From contig OZ244156.1 in NCBI GenBank assembly GCA_965216395.1, positions 434,001-498,000 on the forward strand: a DNA stretch of 64,000 nt, written 5' to 3'. This document shows positions 1 through 7,748 of the stretch, piece by piece. Position numbers and translations under genes: made by a program. The stretch comes from CAZBXD01 sp965216395. Its GTDB lineage: Bacteria > Pseudomonadota > Alphaproteobacteria > Micavibrionales > SZUA-601. The notes under the pieces were generated by a model. That model was not told the origin of the DNA, did no database searches, and saw only the letters and a list, made by a program, of their open reading frames with translations. The first letter of the stretch is position 1, and the number at the start of each line of letters is the position of its first letter.

Positions 1-932
1 AGGGTGGAAAGCTTTTGACTGGCCTCAGCAAAACGATGAAAGTCATCTTGGGAAATATCGCCACGGCGGATTTTCTCTGAACCAATATTGGAAACATCGG
101 ATAATATGCGCAAAGCCAATTGTTCTGAAGACATCTCTAAGGAAAATATACCAACGCGGGCGCCTTCTTTACCCCCCGTTTCCACATAAGCCAATGCCGC
201 CTTATAAGCAATATTGATAGCCAATGAAGTTTTACCCATTGAGGGGCGGGCGGCTAGAATAAGTAAATCACTGGGATGTAATCCGCCTAATTTTTTGTCC
301 AAATCACGCAATCCAGTGGTAATTCCTGTGACTGTACTATCCGAAAGAAAGGCTTTTTCAGCATTTTTTATTGTCGCTGTGAGAGATTCTTGGAAAGAGG
401 TAAAGCCTTTTTTGTAATCACCATGTTCGGCCAATTTAAATAAAGTCGCCTCAGCTGATTCGATTTGCATAAGCGGCGGATTTTCAAGATCATGATCATA
501 AGCTTGATATGAAACATCTTCACCAATACTGATCAATTGTCGACGCAAATAAGTATCATAAATGGCTTGGCCATAGGCTTGGGTATTGGCAACGGAAACA
601 ACATTGGCGGCTAATTCGGCCAAATAAGCGGGTCCACCAACATGGGCAAGGCCATCATCCTTGGAAAAATAGGCTTTTAAGGTCACAGGATCGGCAATTT
701 GTCCACGATCACAAAGTGTCATAATGGCTTGATAAATGGCGCCATGTGTTGGGTGGTAAAAATGTTCTGGTTTGAGAAATTCATTCACCCGTTCAATACT
801 TTGGTTGTCTAATAGTAAGGCACCCAACAAACCTTGTTCAGCTTCCTCATTATGAGGACGGACACGATAATCAACCCCCTCCTTATCTGAGTGGTCATCA
901 TTGGTATGCTGTGTTGGATTTAAAGCTGTCAT
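1..932 (-). CDS. dnaB: Replicative DNA helicase DnaB, 3' part cut off by the window edge
   Basis: Hexameric 5'-3' helicase that unwinds the replication fork. Reading the minus strand from the ATG at 932 gives 310 open residues running off the window. The N-terminal domain opens with a DnaB-type stretch (RVRPHNEEAEQGLLGALL). The RecA-like motor begins near residue 225 and has the Walker A motif ARPSMGKTS. The later segment IFSLEMSSEQLALR is also typical of DnaB. The ATPase Walker B and the C-terminus lie outside. The gene follows rpsF-rpsR-rplI on the same strand, a common bacterial order, but a terminator separates it from rplI, so it probably has its own promoter. No clear ribosome binding site precedes the ATG. 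Confidence 0.95.
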   Translation of the reverse strand, partial: MTALNPTQHTNDDHSDKEGVDYRVRPHNEEAEQGLLGALLLDNQSIERVNEFLKPEHFYHPTHGAIYQAIMTLCDRGQIADPVTLKAYFSKDDGLAHVGGPAYLAELAANVVSVANTQAYGQAIYDTYLRRQLISIGEDVSYQAYDHDLENPPLMQIESAEATLFKLAEHGDYKKGFTSFQESLTATIKNAEKAFLSDSTVTGITTGLRDLDKKLGGLHPSDLLILAARPSMGKTSLAINIAYKAALAYVETGGKEGARVGIFSLEMSSEQLALRILSDVSNIGSEKIRRGDISQDDFHRFAEASQKLST

Positions 933-975
933 AAATCTATTCTATAATATAAAGGCCATGTGTTTCTATAAGAAA

Positions 976-1010
976 AGAAAAAAGAGCCAACCCATTTTTA
1001 TGAGTGGCTC
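976..1010 (-). terminator. Rho-independent terminator after rplI
   Basis: On the minus strand the RNA would fold a stem with GAGCCA/TGGCTC at its base (984-1010), extended by a few pairs with a bulge. The stem is followed directly by a run of six T and a further T-rich stretch. It lies between the rplI stop and the dnaB start, so it should end the ribosomal protein transcript. Confidence 0.75.
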
Positions 1011-1038
1011 CTTTTAAAGTCAATTCATTCATCAAAGG

Positions 1039-1710
1039 CTACGAAGTCGCTTCGTCTGTCTCAGAAGATTCATCAGCCGATGTTTCTGCTTTTGGTTCCT
1101 CTGATTCAGATGGTGTTTCTGTCAAGGTTTCTTTAGCTTGTTCGGCCAATTCTTCATTTTCAAACACTTCTTGTACAGCCGCTTCAACATCAATCTCTTG
1201 TGTTGTCACTTTCTTTTCATCGGTCAGTGCGCCACCGTGCTCAAGCTGTTTTTGCGCTTCTTCTTCAGAACGTGCGATGTTGAGCGTAACGTCCACAATA
1301 ACTTCTGGATGTAATTTGACATGCGCTGTATACAAACCAAGTAACTTAATAGATGTGTTCAACGTGATTTGTTGGCGTGAAACATTTGTTCCTGCTTGGC
1401 TAATTGCTTCAGCTGCGTCACGCGCAGAAACAGAACCATACAGCTTGCCTGATTCGGCTGCTTGGCGAACGATCGTTACCGTGAGGTCATCCCCCATCTT
1501 TTTAGCTAAGCTTTCAGCATCTTTTTTCTTTTTCAGATTGTCAGCTTCAAGCTGTTTTTTCTGTGTTTCGAAAAAAGCAATATTATCTTGCGTTGCACGC
1601 AATGCTTTTTTACGTGGTAATAGAAAATTACGGGCATAGCCTGGCTTAACTGTGACGGTATCACCCATTTGGCCCAATTTTTCAATCCGTTCGAGAAGAA
1701 TAACTTGCAT
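1039..1710 (-). CDS. rplI: 50S ribosomal protein L9 (bL9) with long acidic tail
   Basis: Binds 23S rRNA in the large ribosomal subunit. The first 45 residues match the bL9 N-terminal domain (MQVILLERIEKLGQMGDTV, then KPGYARNFLLPRKKA). They are followed by the lysine-rich connecting helix and the globular C-domain to about residue 150. The protein is 223 residues, against about 149 in E. coli. The last 70 residues are an acidic, Glu/Ser/Thr-rich low-complexity tail (for example TETPSESEEPKAETS). Alphaproteobacterial L9 proteins are often extended, but this tail is at the long end from memory. The gene is last of the rpsF-rpsR-rplI operon, with a terminator after it. Confidence 0.95.
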   Translation of the reverse strand: MQVILLERIEKLGQMGDTVTVKPGYARNFLLPRKKALRATQDNIAFFETQKKQLEADNLKKKKDAESLAKKMGDDLTVTIVRQAAESGKLYGSVSARDAAEAISQAGTNVSRQQITLNTSIKLLGLYTAHVKLHPEVIVDVTLNIARSEEEAQKQLEHGGALTDEKKVTTQEIDVEAAVQEVFENEELAEQAKETLTETPSESEEPKAETSADESSETDEATS

Positions 1711-1722
1711 TGTAATCTCTCC

Positions 1723-1977
1723 TTATTCTTTGTGTGACGTATAAGGCAATAGAGCCAAAGCACGCGCACGTTTGATTGCTTTTGTCAGTTCACGTTGTTT
1801 TTTTGTACAAACACCTGTGATACGGCTTGGAACGATTTTACCGTATTCTGACACGTATTTTTTTAACAAGTCGACATCTTTGTAGTCAATTTTAGGTGAT
1901 TTATCACCAGAAAAAGGACATACTTTACGGCGACGGAAAAACTTCGGAGAGCTTTGTCTTTTTTGATTCTCACTCAT
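1723..1977 (-). CDS. rpsR: 30S ribosomal protein S18 (bS18)
   Basis: Small-subunit protein that sits on the platform beside S6. The 84 residues contain the family core: KRRKVCPFSG-type N-terminal segment (RRRKVCPFSGDKSPKIDYKD), then LLKKYVSEYGKIVPSRITGVC and KKQRELTKAIKRARALALLPY. Length is typical. The start codon overlaps the rpsF stop by four bases (ATGA), which implies translational coupling and suits the equal need for S6 and S18, which bind as a pair. The gap to rplI is 12 bases and holds a good ribosome binding site. Confidence 0.97.
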   Translation of the reverse strand: MSENQKRQSSPKFFRRRKVCPFSGDKSPKIDYKDVDLLKKYVSEYGKIVPSRITGVCTKKQRELTKAIKRARALALLPYTSHKE

Positions 1978-2312
1978 GAGGATGCTCCTTCTTTTTTCTT
2001 CATCATGATAGTTTGGCCGGATGGTTTTTCATCCAAAGCCGTTGAAAGAAAACGAAGAATATCTTCGTTAAGGCGAAGATTACGCTCTAATTCGTCTTTT
2101 GCCGCGGCTGGACCATCGATATGAAAACATACATAATGACCTTTACGGTTTTTATTAATGCGATAGGCAAGTTGGCGTAAGCCCCAAAATTCAGTATTAA
2201 TGACAGTGGCATCATTGTCATTGACAATTTTTGTCATTTGTTCTGTCAGTTCTTTACATTGACCTTCGGTCAAGTCTTGTCGTGCGATAAACACGGTTTC
2301 ATAAAAAGCCAT
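1974..2312 (-). CDS. rpsF: 30S ribosomal protein S6 (bS6)
   Basis: Small-subunit platform protein and partner of S18. The 112-residue product starts MAFYETVFIARQDL and includes the conserved TEFWGLRQLAYRINKNRKGHY segment, in which the RQLAY and K-GHY residues are family hallmarks. It ends with a short lysine/serine-rich tail. A strong ribosome binding site (AAGGAGGT) stands just upstream of the ATG. It is first in the rpsF-rpsR-rplI operon and is divergent from fabD across a 183-base region that must contain promoters for both directions. Confidence 0.97.
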   Translation of the reverse strand: MAFYETVFIARQDLTEGQCKELTEQMTKIVNDNDATVINTEFWGLRQLAYRINKNRKGHYVCFHIDGPAAAKDELERNLRLNEDILRFLSTALDEKPSGQTIMMKKKEGASS

Positions 2313-2433
2313 TTTTACCTCCTTATGGCTGTTAAAGCTAAGATCTTATGTCTCAGCAAGGTAGGTGTGCAGGCCTTATAGACCGATATATGTTTCAAAA
2401 TCAAGTGTTTTTTATGTTTTATAAGACAAAAAC

Positions 2434-2461
2434 TTGACAAAAAACGAAAAAGGACTATCTC
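2434..2461 (+). promoter_or_regulatory. Candidate sigma-70 promoter for the fabD operon
   Basis: A consensus -35 hexamer TTGACA (2434-2439) is followed after 16 bases by a weak -10 (TATCTC, 2456-2461). A transcript from here would have a leader of about 25-30 bases before fabD with its AAGGAG site. The -10 is poor, so this is a candidate only. Confidence 0.35.
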
Positions 2462-2495
2462 TATGCCTGTTTTTATCAATTAAGGAGAAAACAAA

Positions 2496-3437
2496 ATGAC
2501 AACGGCTTTTATCTTTCCTGGTCAAGGAAGCCAAGCAATTGGTATGGGAAAAGAGTTTTATGATTCTTTTGAAGCGGCGCGCGATGTTTTTGAGCAAGTA
2601 GATGAAGCGCTCCAGCAAAAATTGACAGAATTGATGTTTAATGGCGAAGCGGATCAAATTAACTTAACGGAAAATACTCAACCTGCATTAATGGCCGTTT
2701 CATTAGCGATTATGGCCGTTTTAGAAAAAGATGCTGGTTTGGACTTATCTAAAGTTTCAGCGATGGCGGGACATTCCTTAGGTGAATACAGCGCTTATGC
2801 TGCGGCTGGGTCATTAAAACTTTCTGACACGGCGCGTTTGCTGCGTATTCGTGGGCAAGCAATGCAAAAGGCCGTTCCTGTTGGTGTGGGCGCTATGGCC
2901 GCGATTATTGGATTAGACATGGATCAGGTAACACAAATTTGTGAAGAAGTATCCGACGAATCGTCCTTTTGTTCGCTGGCTAATGATAATTGCCCAGGGC
3001 AGATTGTGATCAGTGGTCATAAGCAAGCTGTTGAAAAAGCAGCCGCTTTGGCAACGGAAAAAGGCGCACGTAAAGCTGTCATGCTCCCCGTGAGTGCACC
3101 CTTTCATTGTGCTTTGATGTTACCCGCCGCTGAGGCGATGGCAATTGCTTTGTCTGAAGTTGATGTAAAAATGCCAAAAACACCTGTTTTTGCAAATGTG
3201 ACAACACGTCCAGCAAAATCAGTTGATGAAATTCGCGCACTTCTTGTGCAACAAGTCACAGATCAGGTTCGCTGGCGTGAAACTATGGGGACACTGGTTG
3301 ATAATGGGGCAACACGTTTTGTTGAAATTGGCGCGGGTAAAGTTTTAACGGGTCTTATGCGGCGCATAGACCGAAGTTTAGAGGCTATAACGGTCAATAC
3401 ACCGGCTGATATTGATGCTTTGGTCAAGCTATTCTAA
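2496..3437 (+). CDS. fabD: Malonyl-CoA:ACP transacylase FabD
   Basis: Moves malonyl from CoA onto acyl carrier protein to feed fatty acid elongation in the cytosol. The 313 residues begin with FIFPGQGSQAIGMG, the family N-terminal motif. The nucleophile elbow GHSLGEYSA puts the catalytic serine at residue 94. The partner histidine lies in SAPFHCALM near residue 203. Length equals the E. coli enzyme within a few residues. A good ribosome binding site (AAGGAG) precedes the ATG. It is first in a fabD-fabG-acpP-fabF cluster in which every product acts on the same acyl-ACP substrates. Confidence 0.97.
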   Translation: MTTAFIFPGQGSQAIGMGKEFYDSFEAARDVFEQVDEALQQKLTELMFNGEADQINLTENTQPALMAVSLAIMAVLEKDAGLDLSKVSAMAGHSLGEYSAYAAAGSLKLSDTARLLRIRGQAMQKAVPVGVGAMAAIIGLDMDQVTQICEEVSDESSFCSLANDNCPGQIVISGHKQAVEKAAALATEKGARKAVMLPVSAPFHCALMLPAAEAMAIALSEVDVKMPKTPVFANVTTRPAKSVDEIRALLVQQVTDQVRWRETMGTLVDNGATRFVEIGAGKVLTGLMRRIDRSLEAITVNTPADIDALVKLF

Positions 3438-3465
3438 ATATATATATAATTCTAAGGAGAAAATG

Positions 3466-4203
3466 ATGTTTGATTTAACAGGTAAAACCGCTTTGGTTAC
3501 CGGCGCTTCTGGTGGTATCGGTGGTGAAATTGCTAAAGCACTCCATGCGCAAGGCGCGATTGTTACGATCACAGGACGTAAAAAAGAAGCTTTGGATCAA
3601 TTGGCCGGTGAACTTGGAAGTCGTGTTCACGTCTTGGTGGGTGATCTTTCGAGTGCAGATGCAGCGGATCATTTGGTTTCTTCGGCGCTCGAATCTATGG
3701 GTAAAATTGATATTTTAGTCAATAATGCAGGGTTAACGCGTGATGGCTTAGCAATGCGTATGAAAGATGAAGATTGGCAAGTTGTTTTAGATGTTAATCT
3801 TACCGCGGCATTTCGTTTGTCACGCTCAGTAATGAAATCTATGATGAAGAATCGTTTTGGTCGTATGATCAATATCACCTCTGTTGTCGGTGTGACGGGT
3901 AATCCAGGTCAAGCCAATTATGTCGCATCAAAAGCTGGAATTATTGGTATGTCAAAGGCTTTGGCGGCGGAAGTGGCCAGCCGTGGCATCACGGTCAACT
4001 GTGTTGCACCAGGTTTTATTCAAACGGCCATGACAGATGTCTTGACAGATGATCAAAAAAATCGCATTTTACCCGCCGTCCCAGCGAACCGTTTGGGGCA
4101 ACCAGATGAGATTGCGTCTGCTGTTGTTTATCTTGCAAGTGATGAAGCAGCTTATGTCACAGGTCAAACTATCCATGTTAATGGTGGTATGGCCATGATC
4201 TAA
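3466..4203 (+). CDS. fabG: 3-oxoacyl-[ACP] reductase FabG
   Basis: NADPH-dependent reduction of 3-oxoacyl-ACP, the first reductive step of fatty acid elongation. I start at the ATG at 3466 because it is six bases from an AAGGAG site and gives MFDLTGKTALVTGASGGIGG, the usual N-terminus, and 245 residues (E. coli has 244). A longer upstream reading would overlap fabD. Short-chain dehydrogenase signature: TGASGGIG at 12-19, NNAG at 86-89, and the catalytic Ser139, Tyr152 and Lys156 (ITSVVG, then YVASK). The C-terminal TGQTIHVNGGM segment is typical of FabG. It lies 28 bases after fabD. Confidence 0.97.
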   Translation: MFDLTGKTALVTGASGGIGGEIAKALHAQGAIVTITGRKKEALDQLAGELGSRVHVLVGDLSSADAADHLVSSALESMGKIDILVNNAGLTRDGLAMRMKDEDWQVVLDVNLTAAFRLSRSVMKSMMKNRFGRMINITSVVGVTGNPGQANYVASKAGIIGMSKALAAEVASRGITVNCVAPGFIQTAMTDVLTDDQKNRILPAVPANRLGQPDEIASAVVYLASDEAAYVTGQTIHVNGGMAMI

Positions 4204-4208
4204 AAAAG

Positions 4209-4234
4209 CTGTTTTGACTTGACAAGTCAAACAG
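4209..4234 (+). promoter_or_regulatory. Hairpin in the fabG-acpP gap
   Basis: An 11-bp stem with one bulged T and a three-base loop (arms 4209-4220 and 4224-4234; core TGACTT/AAGTCA) begins 6 bases after the fabG stop. No T-run follows it, so it is not a standard terminator. It may be an RNA processing or stabilising element that lets acpP be expressed far above its neighbours, which is known to be needed for ACP. Function is inferred. Confidence 0.4.
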
Positions 4235-4348
4235 AGGCAGGCAGAAATAAAGCCTTAAGAGTTTTGGGCTTGATCATTTCTTAAGCCGTCTTATTTGAAT
4301 TTAAGAATTAAACTAAATTTGGTTTCAGTCATACGAAAGGAAAAATTA

Positions 4349-4585
4349 ATGAGTGATGTAGCTGAACGCGTAAAAAAAATTGTTGTTGAACATTTAAGCG
4401 TAGACGAAAGTAAAGTTGTTCCAGAAGCAAGTTTTATCGATGATCTTGGTGCGGATAGCCTTGACACAGTTGAACTGGTTATGGCCTTTGAAGAAGAATT
4501 CAGTATTGAAATTCCTGATTCTGCAGCAGAGAAGATCTTAACTTTCCAGGATGCTGTCACATATATTGAGGAAGCATCGAACTAA
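4349..4585 (+). CDS. acpP: Acyl carrier protein
   Basis: Small acidic protein that carries growing acyl chains on a 4'-phosphopantetheine arm. The ATG at 4349, seven bases after a GAAAGGA site, gives 78 residues starting MSDVAERVKKIVVEHL. The attachment motif GADSLDTVELV is intact, with the modified serine at residue 37. The rest (AFEEEFSIEIPDSAAEKI) matches the standard ACP fold. The upstream in-frame ATG at 4295 would add a basic 18-residue leader not found in ACPs. The gene stands between a hairpin and a strong terminator, so it can make its own short abundant mRNA. The modifying enzyme AcpS is encoded at 22809-23204. Confidence 0.97.
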   Translation: MSDVAERVKKIVVEHLSVDESKVVPEASFIDDLGADSLDTVELVMAFEEEFSIEIPDSAAEKILTFQDAVTYIEEASN

Positions 4586-4605
4586 TTATTCATCAATGAA
4601 TAAAT

Positions 4606-4632
4606 GCCCCTCCCTTTGTGAGGGGCTTTTTT
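4606..4632 (+). terminator. Rho-independent terminator after acpP
   Basis: A perfect 7-bp GC-rich stem (GCCCCTC 4606-4612 with GAGGGGC 4620-4626), a 7-base loop and six T. The fabF ribosome binding site begins only about 10 bases later, so fabF must be transcribed by read-through of a partial terminator or from a promoter inside acpP. Confidence 0.9.
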
Positions 4633-4653
4633 CTTAAAGCGGAGAAAAAAATA

Positions 4654-5916
4654 ATGAGACGCGTTGTTGTAACAGGTATAGGTATGGTTTCCCCCTTGGG
4701 AATGGGTGTGGACCATACATGGTCACAATTAATTGCTGGGGAAAGTGGTATTGGGGCGATCACAAAATGTGACGTATCTGATATTGTTGCTAAAGTTGCT
4801 GGCGAAGTGCCCTTGGGTGATGGTACCAATGGGACATATAATCCCGACCTATACGTGGATAGTAAAGACCAACGTAAAAATGATTTCTTTATTGTTTTAG
4901 GGATGTCAGCGGCGGCCGAAGCCATTAAAGATAGTGGCTGGGTTCCAGAAACAGATGAAGATAAAGAACGCACAGGTGTTATGATTGGCTCTGGAATCGG
5001 GGGGTTACCCGAAATTACTAAGGGCGCTTTACTTATCGAAGATAAGGGACCAAGACGTTTATCGCCTTTTTTTATTCCGGCTTGTTTAATTAATCTCGTT
5101 TCTGGTCAAGTTTCCATTAAATATGGTTTTAAGGGACCTAATCATTCTGTTGTGACGGCCTGTTCAACAGGTGCTCATGCGATTGGCGATGCGTCACGTA
5201 TTATCAAATATGGTGATGCAGATGTGATGATTGCTGGTGGTGCTGAATCGGCGATCAATCGTTTGGGTATGGCTGGTTTTGCAGCCGCGCGTGCCTTATC
5301 AACCAGTTATAATGATACACCTAAACTCGCTTCACGTCCCTTTGACAAAGACAGAGATGGTTTTGTTATGGGTGAGGGGTCTGGTATTCTTGTGTTAGAA
5401 GAGTTGGAACACGCGAAAGCACGCGGTGCTAAGATTTATGCTGAGATTTCTGGCTATGGCATGTCTGGTGATGCGTACCACATAACATCACCAGCCCCAG
5501 ATGGGGATGGCGGTTTCCGTGCGATGCGCAACGCTTTAAAAGATGCAGGTGTCAGCGCGAATGATTTGGATTACGTGAATGCGCATGGCACATCAACGCC
5601 TTTAGGGGATGATATCGAAGTGACCGCGGTTAAACGTTTGCTCAACGGATCTGAAGGAACATTGATGTCCTCCACAAAATCTGCCATTGGCCATTTATTG
5701 GGGGCTGCGGGCGCTGTTGAAGCAATCTTTTGTATCAAAGCTATTGAACAAGGTATTGTGCCTCCAACGCTCAATTTAAATAATCCATCGGATGGATGTT
5801 TGGGCATTGATTTGGTCCCGCACGTATCGCGTGAGAAAAAAGTCGATGTCGCTTTATCTAATTCATTCGGGTTTGGTGGCACGAACGCATCCCTTGTTCT
5901 TAAAGCGTTTAAGTAG
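4654..5916 (+). CDS. fabF: 3-oxoacyl-[ACP] synthase II FabF
   Basis: Condenses malonyl-ACP with acyl-ACP and sets chain length and unsaturation. The ATG at 4654 follows GGAGA at a proper distance and gives MRRVVVTGIGMVSPLG, the standard N-terminus. A longer reading from 4618 would start inside the acpP terminator. The Cys-His-His triad is complete: Cys170 in VTACSTGAH, His311 in NAHGTSTPLGD, and His347 with Lys342 in TKSAIGHLLGAAG. At 420 residues it is close to the E. coli enzyme (413). The C-terminal NSFGFGGTNASL motif is present. mltG follows with start codons touching the fabF stop. Confidence 0.96.
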   Translation: MRRVVVTGIGMVSPLGMGVDHTWSQLIAGESGIGAITKCDVSDIVAKVAGEVPLGDGTNGTYNPDLYVDSKDQRKNDFFIVLGMSAAAEAIKDSGWVPETDEDKERTGVMIGSGIGGLPEITKGALLIEDKGPRRLSPFFIPACLINLVSGQVSIKYGFKGPNHSVVTACSTGAHAIGDASRIIKYGDADVMIAGGAESAINRLGMAGFAAARALSTSYNDTPKLASRPFDKDRDGFVMGEGSGILVLEELEHAKARGAKIYAEISGYGMSGDAYHITSPAPDGDGGFRAMRNALKDAGVSANDLDYVNAHGTSTPLGDDIEVTAVKRLLNGSEGTLMSSTKSAIGHLLGAAGAVEAIFCIKAIEQGIVPPTLNLNNPSDGCLGIDLVPHVSREKKVDVALSNSFGFGGTNASLVLKAFK

Positions 5917-5918
5917 TG

Positions 5919-6905
5919 ATGATGCGTTTTTTAAACGCTTTTCTTGTTTTTTGTTTTATCGCTCTGCTTCTGTGTGGCGTTGCTTTCTTTGTCACGGGTG
6001 TCTTGATTGAAACGCCAGGCCCATTAAAGCAAGAAAAAACCGTTATTATTGAAAAAGGTTCAGGCGCCAGTTTAATCGCCCAAGAATTGTATGAACAAGG
6101 CGTTGTCAAACATGCAAAATTATTTCGTATCGCCTTGTTCTTTGAACGGGCTGAGCGAGAACTGAAAGCCGGTGAATATCTTTTTCCTGCAAAAACTTCT
6201 GTCGTGGATGTTATTCGTATCATTCGCCAAGGTAAATCCGTGAATTATTTTTTTACTGCTGTAGAGGGGTGGACCGTTAAGCAAATTATTCAAGCTTTGA
6301 ATGCGGTAGAGGATTTAACAGGGGAAATAGAAAAAAAGCCACGGGAGGGTTCATTGTTGCCCGACACATATCAATATGCACGCGGTGACACAAGACAATC
6401 AATCATTGATCAAATGCAACAAGCATCGAATGAATATTGGGATAAAGTTTGGCCAAATCGTTCTCAAAACTTACCCTTTGATACGATAGCTGAGGCTAAA
6501 ATTTTAGCTTCAATTGTTGAAAAAGAAACCAGTTTACCTGAAGAATGGGGGATGGTCGCGGGTGTATTTGTTAATCGTTTGCGCAAAGACATGTTATTAC
6601 AAACCGATCCAACAGTGGTTTATGCGGTTACGGATCAACTGGGACATATGCAGGGAAAGCGTTTATTGCGAAAACATTTAGATGTGGATAGCCCGTATAA
6701 CACTTATAAATATGCGGGGCTCCCACCAGCACCGATTGCCAATCCCAGTCGTGCGGCCATTGATGCTACGCTTCATCCAGAAAGTCATGATTATATTTTC
6801 TTCGTTGCCGATGGCACAGGCGGACATTTATTTGCAAAAACATTGACGGAACATAATAGAAATGTTCAAAAGTGGCGCGAATATCGTAAGAAAACAGGGA
6901 AATAG
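5919..6905 (+). CDS. mltG: Endolytic murein transglycosylase MltG (YceG family)
   Basis: Inner-membrane lytic transglycosylase that cuts nascent glycan strands and is thought to end their polymerisation. One membrane segment spans residues 5-30, and the rest would be periplasmic. The catalytic glutamate is Glu201 in SIVEKET, and the family motifs LQTDPTVVYA and YAGLPPAPIANPS are intact. Length (328 residues) is typical. The start is uncertain among a GTG and two ATG codons at 5916-5924; I chose the first ATG. The position directly after fabF is shared with many proteobacteria. In other alphaproteobacteria I recall yicC as the next gene. Here an SDR gene on the opposite strand follows. Confidence 0.95.
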   Translation: MMRFLNAFLVFCFIALLLCGVAFFVTGVLIETPGPLKQEKTVIIEKGSGASLIAQELYEQGVVKHAKLFRIALFFERAERELKAGEYLFPAKTSVVDVIRIIRQGKSVNYFFTAVEGWTVKQIIQALNAVEDLTGEIEKKPREGSLLPDTYQYARGDTRQSIIDQMQQASNEYWDKVWPNRSQNLPFDTIAEAKILASIVEKETSLPEEWGMVAGVFVNRLRKDMLLQTDPTVVYAVTDQLGHMQGKRLLRKHLDVDSPYNTYKYAGLPPAPIANPSRAAIDATLHPESHDYIFFVADGTGGHLFAKTLTEHNRNVQKWREYRKKTGK

Positions 6906-6918
6906 TCTTTAGTTTTTA

Positions 6919-7686
6919 TCACTTTTTTGGTGCTCTTGCAGTAATTTTTTCAGCTATAAAATCAGGCAGACTACTCAAAAACCAAACAGCAAAAATCATC
7001 GGCAACGGAAAAGCAATCCGTCCTTTATTTTTTTTGATTCCTTTTATGATGATTTTGGCAGCGCGTTCTGCTTCCATAAAAAAAGGCATTTTAAATTTAT
7101 TTTGATCCGTAATATGAGAACGAACAAAACCAGGACAGACCACGCAAACATCAATATGATAAGGTTTAAGATACCCTCTCAAACTCTCACCGTAGACTTT
7201 AACGGCTGCTTTACTGGCACAATAGGCGGGTGCACTGGGCATACCGCGAAACGCTGCAAGTGATGAAATCAAGACAATCTTCCCCTTTTTTCGTTTCTTC
7301 ATGCGTTCTATTACGGGGTGTATTGTATTAAAAACACCATATAGATTAGTGTTAAATATTCGCCTGACTTGGGCGTCGTCTTCGCCACTTTCTTCAGTGC
7401 CAGCGGAAATACCCGCATTGGCAATACAGATATCCAGCGGATATTTTTGATCTATTTCTTCTAACCATTGCGCCATTTTTTCTTGATTTGTCACGTCCAC
7501 GATCTTCGGTGATACCTGTGCCCCTAAACGCCGACAGGTTTCGGCAACCTGATTTAATCGATCTATGTTACGACCCGTTAATGCTAAATGAATATTGTGA
7601 TTCGCATACGTTTCAGCAAGCGCTTTACCGATACCACTGGAAGCACCCGTAATCAGGATCGATTTTTTTATGGAAGGATTGGACAT
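6919..7686 (-). CDS. SDR-family oxidoreductase, substrate unknown
   Basis: Classical short-chain dehydrogenase of 255 residues. It has a Rossmann TGASSGIG motif at 13-20, NAG at 90-92, and a catalytic Ser142, Tyr155 and Lys159 (ISSLAAF, then YCASK). The segment VCVVCPGFVRS after the active site is typical of the group often called YdfG- or DhrS7-like. A hydrophobic stretch near the C-terminus (MIFAVWFLSSLPDFI) suggests membrane association, as in SDRs that reduce lipid-linked ketones. It is convergent with mltG and divergent from gmk. The substrate cannot be told from the sequence. Confidence 0.85.
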   Translation of the reverse strand: MSNPSIKKSILITGASSGIGKALAETYANHNIHLALTGRNIDRLNQVAETCRRLGAQVSPKIVDVTNQEKMAQWLEEIDQKYPLDICIANAGISAGTEESGEDDAQVRRIFNTNLYGVFNTIHPVIERMKKRKKGKIVLISSLAAFRGMPSAPAYCASKAAVKVYGESLRGYLKPYHIDVCVVCPGFVRSHITDQNKFKMPFFMEAERAAKIIIKGIKKNKGRIAFPLPMIFAVWFLSSLPDFIAEKITARAPKK

Positions 7687-7748
7687 TATGGCTCCAACTG
7701 TTATAGTGCATAAAATTTATAGCATAACATTAAACAAAGGATAGGCTC

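Noticed and set aside
1004..1639. A 211-codon frame on the plus strand opposite rplI
   Set aside because: It lies fully antisense to rplI; its serine- and cysteine-rich product is an artefact of the complementary codons.
3412..3465. A fabG start at 3412
   Set aside because: It would overlap fabD and has no ribosome binding site; the ATG at 3466 follows AAGGAG and fits the family start.
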